From UBA4416 sp963422675 (GTDB lineage Bacteria; Bacteroidota; Bacteroidia; B-17B0; Aurantibacillaceae), in the NCBI GenBank assembly GCA_963422675.2, contig CAXVYS010000031.1, forward strand, positions 23,278 through 87,277: a stretch of DNA of 64,000 nucleotides. Direction: 5' to 3'. Position 1 is the stretch's first letter. Every line of letters begins with the position of its first letter. Under the pieces are notes generated by a model. It was not told where the DNA came from. It saw only the letters and a program-made list of their open reading frames with translations, and did no database searches. Below are positions 10,653 to 18,928 of the stretch, piece by piece. The position numbers and the translations under genes were made by a program.

Positions 10653-11300
10653 TTAAAGTTTTACTTCAGGAGTATTATTAAGATCTTTTTCATTAAACAG
10701 GAAGTGGTTAATTCCCAATTTAAATAATTCATCGGTGTATCTAAAATCATAACCTTTGTCTGTTTTAAAACCGGATGGCTCTGAAAAAACAAATAGAATA
10801 TTCCTACCCTGGTTCAATCCGAAAATATTTTCCATGTTATATAAAACAGGTGAATGATCATGTTCCCCCGATTTTAGGCTTATATACTTATCCATATTAA
10901 ATGACATGGTATTTGCCTTTTCATTATATTCCTGTTCACTTGTTACGCCGCTTAGGATAATGTCCTCACTGTTTCCTTTTTCGTGATCAGGTGAAAGTGT
11001 AAACAAAAATGTTAAGCTTGTTTTATTTAATTCGATTAAACTATCTAACTGTTTTTGTCCTTTTGTTGACTCTAAATCCAGGTATTCTTTATAAGCTAAA
11101 TAATTAGCCGGTAAAAGCTTCACCTTTAGTTCAAAGCCATTTACTTTTTTTATTTTCAATAAGCCGTTTTCCTTATTTCCCAGCCATTTGTTATAATCTT
11201 CTAAACTGTTTACAACTGTTTTTTTCGAACAACCGGAAAATAGTATGACTAAATAAAACAGTATAAAAAAAAGATTGCAATTATTTTTTAGTTGCCTCAT
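10653..11300 (-). CDS. lipoprotein of unknown function (215 aa)
   Basis: A lipoprotein signal peptide is clear: hydrophobic FFILFYLVILF followed by the lipobox SGC with Cys24, then SKK. The mature part is mixed alpha/beta with no family I recognise. Its 5' end overlaps the 3' end of the OmpH-like gene by 20 bp, and the giant RHS-like gene starts 29 bp after its stop, so the three are almost certainly one transcript. Likely a membrane-anchored accessory factor for the giant protein; this is inferred from position alone. Confidence 0.75.
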   Translation of the reverse strand: MRQLKNNCNLFFILFYLVILFSGCSKKTVVNSLEDYNKWLGNKENGLLKIKKVNGFELKVKLLPANYLAYKEYLDLESTKGQKQLDSLIELNKTSLTFLFTLSPDHEKGNSEDIILSGVTSEQEYNEKANTMSFNMDKYISLKSGEHDHSPVLYNMENIFGLNQGRNILFVFSEPSGFKTDKGYDFRYTDELFKLGINHFLFNEKDLNNTPEVKL

Positions 11301-11865
11301 CGTTTGAATTTATTGAGCCATTTTGATTATATGACATGTTAAGACCTTGTAAAATTTCCGTAGTTATATCCATACCTTGATTTCCGTATAATAAATTGCC
11401 TGAAGTGTTTGTGCCAAAAATGAGATCATAACCATTATCCTTACCATATTTATCTATATAACTGTTTATCTGATTTAATACTCCGGAGGTCATTTGCTCC
11501 TCTTCCAGTTTTGCGGTGCGATTCATTTCGTTTTCATAATCCTTAAGCATACGCTGTTGCGTGATAAGGTTTGTTTCCTGTTTTTTCCTTTCTTCCGGAG
11601 TCATTGCTGTACTCTCCATATTAAATTTGTTTAAAGCCTTTTGGAAGTTAAATCCTAATGTATCCATATTAGAACTCCATGATTTGGATTTGGTTTGATA
11701 GGCCGCTCTTGCTTCTTTCATCCCTGTGAATTCATTTATTAAATCACCTGTGCGGACATAAGCGAAGTTTTTATTTCCATCATGCATTAGCGCATACGCT
11801 GAAAGTGCTGTTCCTATTATTGAAAGTGCTATTACGATGTTTAATTTATTAAAGAGATCCTTCAT
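11281..11865 (-). CDS. OmpH/Skp-family periplasmic chaperone-like protein
   Basis: It has an N-terminal membrane or signal segment (IVIALSIIGTALSAYAL), then the OmpH-type start FAYVRTGDLINEFTGMKEA. A long charged coiled coil follows (about 60-140: KSKSWSSNMDTLGFNFQKAL through LKDYENEMNRTAKLEEEQ), ending in IDKYGKDNGYDLIFGTNTSGN, which matches the conserved close of the family (YAKENGYDLVL type). Skp/OmpH proteins hold unfolded outer-membrane proteins in the periplasm. As first gene of a run leading to two giant secreted proteins, a dedicated chaperone is a reasonable inference. The sorting signal is not clearly cleavable, so it may stay anchored in the inner membrane. Confidence 0.8.
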   Translation of the reverse strand: MKDLFNKLNIVIALSIIGTALSAYALMHDGNKNFAYVRTGDLINEFTGMKEARAAYQTKSKSWSSNMDTLGFNFQKALNKFNMESTAMTPEERKKQETNLITQQRMLKDYENEMNRTAKLEEEQMTSGVLNQINSYIDKYGKDNGYDLIFGTNTSGNLLYGNQGMDITTEILQGLNMSYNQNGSINSNDEATKK

Positions 11866-11926
11866 AGTTTTTAAGCTTTATGATGTGTAGTAATTAGAGT
11901 TTAATACCAATTAAAAACTAAATATC

Positions 11927-11945
11927 CATATTAGATAGTAATATG
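11927..11945. promoter_or_regulatory. perfect inverted repeat upstream of the OmpH-like gene
   Basis: CATATTA (11927-11933) and TAATATG (11939-11945) form perfect 7-bp arms around GATAG. It lies 62 bp upstream of the OmpH-like start and about 7 bp upstream of a weak -7-like TAGTTTTT on the minus strand (11920-11913), so it could cover the -33 region. The 355-bp gap 11866-12221 has no credible gene. Confidence 0.45.
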
Positions 11946-12045
11946 AATAGGCGGGTTAACGAAAAAAGGGTTTAGATACATGAGAGGGTGGTTTGAGTTA
12001 ACCTTACTTATCCTGGATGATTCAATGCTTGATTAATCGCTCTCC

Positions 12046-12068
12046 ATGTTACTATGTGATAGTAACAT
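12046..12068. promoter_or_regulatory. perfect 9-bp inverted repeat
   Basis: ATGTTACTA (12046-12054) and TAGTAACAT (12060-12068) are exact reverse complements around TGTGA. The right half shares GATAGTAA with the repeat at 11927-11945. Both lie in the divergent gap between the OmpH-like operon and the gene at 12222. Probably a two-site operator; the binding protein is unknown. Confidence 0.5.
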
Positions 12069-12221
12069 CATCTCAATGTAGGTGAGCGAATGGGTTAAAA
12101 AATAATAGAATCATTTTATGGATTTACGATATTATGGCATAAAGATTGCTCTATTCTAATTGCCATCTGGTTTGATGGAACATTAGAAGGAATCAGAATT
12201 TAACCTCATAGCTCCTTATTT

Positions 12222-12650
12222 ATGAAACCATTTTTTTTCCTTCTGACACCATTCCTATTAGGATTTATTAGTAATGATAAATTAGAAAAATGTAATGGTT
12301 TTGAGCAATTCATATTTGGAACAGGTAAAGAGTCTTATAAAAACCTTATTTTAGAAATAGAAGAGGGCAATGCTCAATTGTATAGTGCCAGTTCAAATGC
12401 CATAAAAATGCATAATATCCAGTTCGATTATATCAGGGTTTCATTTATACGAAACAAGTTATCAAATATAGAGCTTGCTACAAAGAACGCGACAAGTGTT
12501 GCTTTTTTCAAGTTCCTCAAAGATACTTATGGTACCCCGGTAAAAAATCATAAAAATTTCGAGTGGGCTGGAAAAAACATCACCATTGTTTACGAGCCTT
12601 ATTTGAATAGTAAAGATGCTATTATTGCGTTTTGCAGTAAAAGAAACTAA
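12222..12650 (+). CDS. small secreted protein of unknown function (142 aa)
   Basis: The start MKPFFFLLTPFLLGF looks like a short signal peptide. The remainder alternates beta-like and helical stretches, including IQFDYIRVSFIRNKLSNIEL and FFKFLKDTYGTPVKN. The latter resembles small Bacteroidota proteins that compare a predicted and an actual value, but I cannot name a family. It stands alone on the plus strand, with its own upstream gap containing two inverted repeats, and is followed by a 170-bp gap without a clear terminator. Confidence 0.6.
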   Translation: MKPFFFLLTPFLLGFISNDKLEKCNGFEQFIFGTGKESYKNLILEIEEGNAQLYSASSNAIKMHNIQFDYIRVSFIRNKLSNIELATKNATSVAFFKFLKDTYGTPVKNHKNFEWAGKNITIVYEPYLNSKDAIIAFCSKRN

Positions 12651-12820
12651 TAACCGAATATCCATTCTAATCCGAATTTTAAATCCTTCGGTTTCCTTCA
12701 TCACTTATTTCCTTTGGTGGTTATACCTTCAAAATTCCTTTGCCATTAAATTGACCCTGAATGAAATTTTATGCTTAACTTTTACTTCTAAAGTATAGCC
12801 ACAATTAAATTCTCACGTAT

Positions 12821-13177
12821 ATGAAGGAATTTGCTGAAATAATTACAAAGTATTTAAGTAGCATCATAGAGATATTAGCTGCAATCATCATTGGGATTGC
12901 CTTATTAAAATTTATTTACAGGTATATCCAAAATCTATTTACGAAGGATGACGGAACAACCAATCAAAATATAAGAATCCAGTTTGGAAGCTCTCTTACA
13001 CTTACCCTGGAATTATTACTGGGGGCTGATATTTTGGCAACGGCCATAGCACCTACATGGAATGATATTGGTAAACTGGCCGCAATTGCTGTTTTACGTA
13101 CCGCTCTCAATTTCTTTTTGGAAAGAGAGTTAAAAACATCTCAATGGAATGGTGAAAATAAACACAGAACGGAATAA
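12821..13177 (+). CDS. DUF1622-family membrane protein
   Basis: 118 residues with the DUF1622 pattern: an N-terminal amphipathic start, a first membrane helix (IEILAAIIIGIALLKFIYRY), then IRIQFGSSLTLTLELLLGADILATAI and a third hydrophobic segment (LAAIAVLRTALNFFLERELK). The motif from FGxxLxLxLExxLGADIL to RTALNxFLxRE is characteristic of the family, which has no established function. It is a single gene; the stop lies 15 bp from the stop of the convergent PorP/SprF gene. Confidence 0.85.
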   Translation: MKEFAEIITKYLSSIIEILAAIIIGIALLKFIYRYIQNLFTKDDGTTNQNIRIQFGSSLTLTLELLLGADILATAIAPTWNDIGKLAAIAVLRTALNFFLERELKTSQWNGENKHRTE

Positions 13178-13192
13178 TTTTCATATTAAAAT

Positions 13193-14053
13193 CTAAAAAT
13201 TATATCTTATTAAAGCATCGACATTACTGTCGAGTAATAGTTTTGAATGATCAAATCCTAATCCAACGTTAAGCCCTTTATAAATTTTTACATCTAGCGT
13301 ATAAATACTTCTGAGTTCAAGTACTCTCAATAAATAGGATACATTTACCCTGTTAAATAGAGAAAGATACAATCCCCCATCAATTGCTAATTTACGTTCC
13401 CAATACAATAGAGCATAAGGGGCAACCTTCACTTTTTTTCCTATTCTAAACAAATAGGAAACATTAAAATAGGCTTCCCGCCAATTCTTTAATAAATCTT
13501 CACCCTCCAATTTTGTGGAAGATCCTAACACATTTTTTGTAGATACGCCTGCGGTAAAGCCTTTAATTTGATACTGAATGCCCAGATCCAGGTCTGGGCT
13601 GAATTTAATGCCCTTCCCCGTTTCATGATGTGGTATTTTTAATTTTGTCCAATTGATGATGTCGTTGTTCAAAACCAAACGTCCCCCCAGGCTTAATACA
13701 TTTGATTTCCCCCATTTCTTTTGATAGGTATAACCGGCGTAAATCGTGCTTCTATTATAAAATGAGTAGATGTCATTAATATAAGAAACAGTATAAAATG
13801 AATTCGATTTGCGAATACGACCAATATAATTTGCAAAAACACTGGGCGGTTTATTCCAAATTTTATCTTCATTTTCAACAATTTTATATTTTCCATATAC
13901 TGAAATTCTATGATCCTCCAATGTATCTAATGGAATTGCAGAAGGATTATAATAATTCATATCTTGAAAATAAATAGTTGGGCGTATGGTATTTTGTCCG
14001 TTAGCTGAAATTAAAATACCCGAATAGAATAGAATAAAGCAGATTTTTTTCAT
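13193..14053 (-). CDS. PorP/SprF-family outer membrane protein
   Basis: 286 residues with a signal peptide (ICFILFYSGILISANGQ). The early motif YFQDMNYYNPSAIPLD is the family hallmark (QxxxNPAxxG type). Repeated amphipathic strands follow, ending in aromatic/basic IRYNF as in outer-membrane beta barrels. The family is linked to type IX secretion and gliding, where members anchor or help secrete adhesins. Its start overlaps the stop of the upstream lipase-like gene by 4 bp, so the two are translationally coupled. No SprE or OmpA partner is adjacent, so this is one of the scattered paralogues usual in Bacteroidota. Confidence 0.8.
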   Translation of the reverse strand: MKKICFILFYSGILISANGQNTIRPTIYFQDMNYYNPSAIPLDTLEDHRISVYGKYKIVENEDKIWNKPPSVFANYIGRIRKSNSFYTVSYINDIYSFYNRSTIYAGYTYQKKWGKSNVLSLGGRLVLNNDIINWTKLKIPHHETGKGIKFSPDLDLGIQYQIKGFTAGVSTKNVLGSSTKLEGEDLLKNWREAYFNVSYLFRIGKKVKVAPYALLYWERKLAIDGGLYLSLFNRVNVSYLLRVLELRSIYTLDVKIYKGLNVGLGFDHSKLLLDSNVDALIRYNF

Positions 14054-15243
14054 TTGAGTAAGTTAAAGTCGTGAAGTGTATTCAAAATGTAATTGCCAAG
14101 TTCGGTATCATGTTTCCCTCCGGGATATGTATACAATGTTATATCACCGCCGGCGGCAGTTAATCCGTTCCTGGCATCTACAGAGTTAAAGTAGGGAACA
14201 AGAGCATCATCATCGCCGTGGTGAAGAAAAACTTTGCCTATTGGTTTCCAGTTTTCGTGAAAGGAATTGTTTTTTAACTCGTTTATAAACGCAACGTCTG
14301 TTCCATTCATTATTTTAGAAAGAAAATATTCCTTAAAAATATCTTCAGGTTTATTGGAAGGAGTGAGAATAGATGACATTTGATTAAAAACAGGATATGA
14401 ATAAATTTGATCTGTTGGTCTTTGAATGGTTGAAAATTTATTCATCGAATAAATACCCCAGGATAGGATAGGCAATGCAGCAAATTCTTTAGATTTATCG
14501 CTTAAAACCTCTTCAGCAAAACGTGTAAAATTATAAGGCCCTGATAAACCGGAGCTGGCAACAACTGTAAATTCGTTTGAATACCCTTCCTGTATGTATT
14601 TATGTGCCGAAAGGCATGCGCCGGCACCTTGCGACCAACCGGTAATAAATAAACGATTATCATAATGTAATCCTTGTTGACTCATAAATTGTTTTACTGC
14701 CAGGAGTCCGTCAATATTCGATGTAAACATTTCAGGATAATAAACATATGGATGATCTTTGTTCAGAGTAAGACCAAAACCAATATAATCCGGTAAAAAT
14801 ACAGCATATCCTGCGGATGCCCAGCTTAAACCCATGTTTCTGATATCTCTGTGAGTATCTTTACTACCATCATATAGTGAGGGTGTTATTTTTTCGACGC
14901 CAAGGGTTGCCGATGGAATTTCAGTTCCATGACAATACATGATAAGGTTAATAGAATCAATTTCATTTGGTAAGATTAATAAACCTCTTGAATCGATTGG
15001 TTTTCCAAGATATTCGGTTCTGTAAGTGATAGAATAGTATGTCACATCATGTAAGGCAAAACTTTGAGCTGAGAGTTCCGTTACACGATCTACAATTTCA
15101 GCTTTAGTTAAGTTACCTCTGTTGGAAAATTCCATTAATTGTCCCCGATTGGAATCCGGTAAATCTTTTTTCTTCTTGCATCCTGTTATTAAGACTAAAA
15201 TTAAAAGTAGTTTAACAAAATTATAGTTATGTAGCACATTCAT
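14050..15243 (-). CDS. alpha/beta-hydrolase lipoprotein (secretory lipase/esterase-like)
   Basis: Lipobox LITGC with Cys22 followed by four lysines predicts an envelope lipoprotein. The fold is an alpha/beta hydrolase: YCHGTEIP (oxyanion region, about 103-110), DYIGFG (152-157), nucleophile elbow G-W-S-Q-G with Ser204, acid region HHGDDDALVPYF, and catalytic His in YPGGKHDTEL near the C-terminus. The arrangement resembles fungal-type secretory lipases and bacterial homologues. Substrate unknown; surface ester hydrolysis is likely. It is upstream of and overlaps the PorP/SprF gene. Its own upstream gap holds a long inverted repeat at 15339-15388. Confidence 0.8.
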   Translation of the reverse strand: MNVLHNYNFVKLLLILVLITGCKKKKDLPDSNRGQLMEFSNRGNLTKAEIVDRVTELSAQSFALHDVTYYSITYRTEYLGKPIDSRGLLILPNEIDSINLIMYCHGTEIPSATLGVEKITPSLYDGSKDTHRDIRNMGLSWASAGYAVFLPDYIGFGLTLNKDHPYVYYPEMFTSNIDGLLAVKQFMSQQGLHYDNRLFITGWSQGAGACLSAHKYIQEGYSNEFTVVASSGLSGPYNFTRFAEEVLSDKSKEFAALPILSWGIYSMNKFSTIQRPTDQIYSYPVFNQMSSILTPSNKPEDIFKEYFLSKIMNGTDVAFINELKNNSFHENWKPIGKVFLHHGDDDALVPYFNSVDARNGLTAAGGDITLYTYPGGKHDTELGNYILNTLHDFNLLK

Positions 15244-15338
15244 AGTTTTAAATTATCCCCTTTATAACATAAGAAAGCACCTCTCATAGCTAATGATTAT
15301 AGGGTTAATTCTACTAATGTAGACCATCGAATAAAACC

Positions 15339-15388
15339 TTGCAATACGTATAAATACCCGTTTACATAAGTATTTGTACGTATTGTAA
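15339..15388. repeat. long inverted repeat in the 444-bp gap
   Basis: The left arm (15342-15357, CAATACGTATAAATAC) matches the reverse complement of the right arm (15370-15385, GTATTTGTACGTATTG) at 15 of 16 positions around a 12-nt spacer. Extension to 19 bp adds one more mismatch. A third AATACGTA copy lies at 15678-15685, directly before the response-regulator start. No T-tract follows, so an operator or cruciform is more likely than a terminator. I see no gene in 15244-15687. Confidence 0.5.
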
Positions 15389-15687
15389 TTTAGTGGAGAA
15401 CCTCTTACCTTTGTAGTGCCAACAGAAAAATCGTAAGGATGTTTTCTTAGGTAAATATATTTTTTAATGAAATAATTTGACTCCACTTTTAAATATTAAC
15501 CTATTATCATAATTAAGAATAAAAAATTATTATATATTTGTTTTTATTAAAGAAATTGCAGTGCAACAATGTTTTTTTGTTTTCAATCTACAGGTTATTC
15601 CGGATCCTTGGATAAATAAATGCGGAACATTTATGCCAGGCTATTTGTGAATACAGATTTAATTCATCATAACTCTAAATACGTAAT

Positions 15688-16350
15688 ATGACCATGCAAA
15701 AAGCAATTAAGTTAATGATTGTAGATGATCACACGAGTGTGAGACAAACGATAGCCTCTTATTTAAAAGAGTTTAACTTTCAGACTATCTATCAAGCCTC
15801 AAATGGAAAAGAAGCGATAGCGCTTTTAAAAGACAGGCAACCGGACGTTGTTTTAATGGATATTGAAATGCCTCTTATGAATGGCTTAGAAGCTCTTCAA
15901 ATAATTAAACAGGACTATCCTGCTATTAAGGTTATCATGTTATCAGGCCATTGCGATAACGTTTACGTTACAGAAACCATGAAAAACGGTGCCGATGCAT
16001 TTTTACCTAAACATTGCAGTATGGAAGTATTGATGACTGTTATCAATGATGTATATGAAAACAAGCCATTTATTTTCGAGAAAGCGATAGATACGCCATT
16101 ACCAACATATATTCAAAAACCTGATCCTGAAATACTTATGGGGCAACGTTCCTTAACTTCAGAGGAGGTTGAAATCCTGATTGCTCTTTGTGAAGGGAAA
16201 ACCATGAAAACAATAGCGGAAGAATGTAACATGCCGTTGAAAACTATTAGTTCTCATACGGATAATATTTATAAAAAAACATTCCTTACTACTAAAATAG
16301 CACTTGTAAAATATGCTGTTAAAAATGGATACATTAGTTTTAAAGAGTGA
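15688..16350 (+). CDS. NarL/FixJ-type response regulator
   Basis: A receiver domain (about 6-125) has acidic residues Asp13/Asp14, phosphoacceptor Asp58 in VLMDIEMP, and the conserved lysine in FLPKHC. A LuxR-type helix-turn-helix follows (about 150-215): LTSEEVEILIALCEGKTMKT, then IAEECNMPLKTISSHTDNIY. No histidine kinase is next to it, so it is an orphan in this window. The AATACGTA motif just before the start codon also occurs in the long inverted repeat 300 bp upstream, which could be an autoregulatory site. It ends 40 bp before a strong bidirectional terminator. Confidence 0.9.
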   Translation: MTMQKAIKLMIVDDHTSVRQTIASYLKEFNFQTIYQASNGKEAIALLKDRQPDVVLMDIEMPLMNGLEALQIIKQDYPAIKVIMLSGHCDNVYVTETMKNGADAFLPKHCSMEVLMTVINDVYENKPFIFEKAIDTPLPTYIQKPDPEILMGQRSLTSEEVEILIALCEGKTMKTIAEECNMPLKTISSHTDNIYKKTFLTTKIALVKYAVKNGYISFKE

Positions 16351-16389
16351 AATTTTAGTTAGTAGAACTTAAGTACACCAAAAATAATT

Positions 16390-16422
16390 AAGGAATTAAC
16401 TATTTCTAATAGTTAATTCCTT
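16390..16422. terminator. bidirectional intrinsic terminator
   Basis: AAGGAATTAACTATT (16390-16404) and AATAGTTAATTCCTT (16408-16422) form a perfect 15-bp stem with a 3-nt loop. On the plus strand GTTGAATTTTTT follows; on the minus strand AATTATTTTT follows. It separates the convergent response regulator and the fusion enzyme gene, and overlaps the stop codon of the latter. Confidence 0.85.
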
Positions 16423-18878
16423 GTTGAATTTTTTAGTAGTTCGATCACGGAAAGATTGTAATTATCCTTGATTTGAATATAAGCTACATTTCGAATGGCT
16501 TCAGCACCTAGTTTTCGTTTTTCCAAAGAAGCTGTCAAGCCTAAATAAACTTTGTTGTTTTTATTTCCAATGGCTTTAAGAATTATTTGAAATAGCATTT
16601 GTTTATAGGTTTTATATTGAGACAGATAGTTATAATCCAGACCTAATATAACAGGTGAATAGTTTGTGTTTCTATACGCAAAACCTACTGCAACAATTGT
16701 ATCCTGTTGATCTCCATCTTTTATTTTTAGTTCGATAATATCCCACTCTTTTGAGTGGCTTATTGCATGAAACAACTTTTTAGGTAATTTAAAATCATTG
16801 ATTGTTAGATTTTTCTCTTTTACATTTTCATATAATGAATACCAATTATCAACCTGCATACTTGTAGGATGAGTTACTATTTTGGTTTCTAAAAACGGTT
16901 CATATTTTAGTATATCGTTATTAAAATGTATTCGTTTTTTTGAAGGCAATGATTCTATAAATGTTTTTCTATCCGGAATATTTTCTAAGCTGAGGACATG
17001 ACGATCTTCCATCAAAATTTTCACAAAACCCTGGTCTAGTAAAAAATCTTTTACCTCTGCATTACTTTCTTCAAAATCACGTAAGATCAAGGTTGTCGCA
17101 TTTAAGGTATACTGATCCTTCCAAACCTGCTCAAGAAGTAAGACAAATGCCTCTTTCCAGGTTTTGTTGGTTTTATCTAAAAATAAATGTTCCCCATCCG
17201 TTAACAATGTTCCCATCATTAATGTTTTTGAGGTTAAATAATACTTATCCTTTTTTCGTTGTTTTTCAATTTCGGTAGATACGTGTGAATCCGCTAACAT
17301 ATCATCTTTAGTAATCATAGACGTAAAAAAAGTAGCAAGAACAATTTTATCTTTCTTATCCCTGATAAAATAATAATGAAAACTCCAGTTTTCTTCAGGA
17401 TGCTCATTATCCTTAAAAACATCTTCTAATAGAGATAGGGCCTTCCAATCAAATGAACCTTTGTCTTCAAATAAATTATCCCATTCTTTTTGCTCTATGG
17501 CTTGAATGGTATTGAAATACTGTAATTTGAATTCAGAATTCTTTTTTTCTGGTGTATGATCTTTTTGTATGGATTGTTGTTCATGTTTTATTTTTTGTTC
17601 TTTTATACCTGGCATAGACCGAAAAGCCCCATAGATGTCAGACATTGATTTATGCTCTTCTTTTAATACAACAGGTAAAAATGAATGTATTCGGTCAACT
17701 AATTTTTCAATGTCTTCTTTAGTATGATGCAATGTAAGGGCAAACCGAATCCCCGTGCAGGTTTCCGGAACAGCCGGATAAATACCTAAGTTAACATGCA
17801 GACCTTCTTTTAACAACCGTTCATTCATATTGTAAGCCACCTTTGGTGCCCCCAAACCAATAAAGAATATGGGTGAAGAAGACTGGGAAATAACCGGCAA
17901 ATTGAGATCTGATAAAAGCTTATTGCAATAGACAATATTTTCTGCCAAAGCATTTTGGCGCTGATAAATTTCCGGTGAAAGATGAATTTTGGCTGAGGCT
18001 ATGGAAGCCCCAATTACAGAAGGTTGTTGTGGTCCTGAATAGGTTAACGGACCACCCCAGTTTTTAATACGCATGTATTGTTCATGATCCGAAAAAACAA
18101 ATATTCCGCCGGCAGAGGCGAAGCCTTTGGCTAAAGAGCTGCAAAGTACAATACGATTGGTAAGTTCCAGTTGACTTAATGTATAGCCGGTGCCATTTTT
18201 TCCTGCCCAGCTCATTCCGTGAGCATCGTCAATATATAAATGAAGATTCTTGTATTTTGAAAGTAAGGATTTAAGCAGCAGGATCGGTGCCGGATCTCCA
18301 TACATAGAATAAATACCGTCTAAAAAATACCAGATTTTTTCATGTCGGGCAGACAAAGCCTGAATCTTGCTTTCCAATTCATCCAAACGGTTATGGCGTA
18401 ACAGGTTAACCGGAATACCTCTTAAAATAAGTTCTTTTCCTGCATCCTGCATAGAAATATGGGCCTGGTGGTCAAAGATCACTGCATCATGATCATTAAT
18501 AAGAATGGGAATAACCGAACGGTGGCCTAAAGTAGAGGAAGTGGATAGAATGACGTTAGCTCCGAACATTTCATTAAGTAATTCTTCCAGTTCTTTATAT
18601 AATGTAAATGAGGTGTAAGTACGGGACGAGGAGAACTGTGAACCGTATCTTCTGATGGCATCTATCGACGCTTCTTTGATCCGTTCATCCGTTTCGAGCC
18701 CCAGATAGCTGCAGGAACCAAAATTAACAAGTTTGTTGTTATTTAGAGTAATGATCCTGCCGTCAAAGCCCTGATCTTCTGTGAACTGATGCACAATCCC
18801 TTTTGTGCGGCCTACATTTATAAATTCGTTCACTATATCAATGAAGCTGGAATACTTGTTTATTTGTCTATTTGACAT
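16413..18878 (-). CDS. alpha-oxoamine synthase (PLP) fused to a GNAT/FemAB-like acyltransferase half
   Basis: An 821-residue two-part protein counted from the ATG at 18878. That start is preferred over 18929 because the first 17 residues of the longer frame are not family-like. Residues about 40-420 are a fold-type I PLP enzyme of the 8-amino-7-oxononanoate / serine palmitoyltransferase class: VNFGSCSYLGL, DHQAHISMQDA, IDDAHG (217-221) and Schiff-base Lys251 in SSLAKGFASAGG. A linker (about 420-455) leads to a C-terminal half (about 455-821) resembling GNAT/FemAB acyltransferases (FEDKGSFDWKALSLLED, FHYYFIRDKKDKIVLATFF, LGLDYNYLSQYKTYKQM, VYLGLTASLEKRKLGA). Such a protein could condense an amino acid with an acyl thioester, then N-acylate the product, as in sphingo- or sulfonolipid synthesis. 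The substrate is not readable from sequence. Confidence 0.75.
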   Translation of the reverse strand: MSNRQINKYSSFIDIVNEFINVGRTKGIVHQFTEDQGFDGRIITLNNNKLVNFGSCSYLGLETDERIKEASIDAIRRYGSQFSSSRTYTSFTLYKELEELLNEMFGANVILSTSSTLGHRSVIPILINDHDAVIFDHQAHISMQDAGKELILRGIPVNLLRHNRLDELESKIQALSARHEKIWYFLDGIYSMYGDPAPILLLKSLLSKYKNLHLYIDDAHGMSWAGKNGTGYTLSQLELTNRIVLCSSLAKGFASAGGIFVFSDHEQYMRIKNWGGPLTYSGPQQPSVIGASIASAKIHLSPEIYQRQNALAENIVYCNKLLSDLNLPVISQSSSPIFFIGLGAPKVAYNMNERLLKEGLHVNLGIYPAVPETCTGIRFALTLHHTKEDIEKLVDRIHSFLPVVLKEEHKSMSDIYGAFRSMPGIKEQKIKHEQQSIQKDHTPEKKNSEFKLQYFNTIQAIEQKEWDNLFEDKGSFDWKALSLLEDVFKDNEHPEENWSFHYYFIRDKKDKIVLATFFTSMITKDDMLADSHVSTEIEKQRKKDKYYLTSKTLMMGTLLTDGEHLFLDKTNKTWKEAFVLLLEQVWKDQYTLNATTLILRDFEESNAEVKDFLLDQGFVKILMEDRHVLSLENIPDRKTFIESLPSKKRIHFNNDILKYEPFLETKIVTHPTSMQVDNWYSLYENVKEKNLTINDFKLPKKLFHAISHSKEWDIIELKIKDGDQQDTIVAVGFAYRNTNYSPVILGLDYNYLSQYKTYKQMLFQIILKAIGNKNNKVYLGLTASLEKRKLGAEAIRNVAYIQIKDNYNLSVIELLKNSTRN

Positions 18879-18928
18879 TATGGTACATGTTTTGTAATAT
18901 TGAGAAAAGTATAAAATTAAACATTTCA

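Noticed and set aside
15262..15486. 74-residue minus-strand frame in the gap before the response regulator
   Set aside because: Composition is unlike the neighbouring proteins, it has no recognisable domain, and it is overlapped by the long inverted repeat.
16413..18878. Biotin synthesis enzyme BioF
   Set aside because: The PLP half fits the broader alpha-oxoamine synthase class, but the fused second half and lack of other bio genes argue against BioF.
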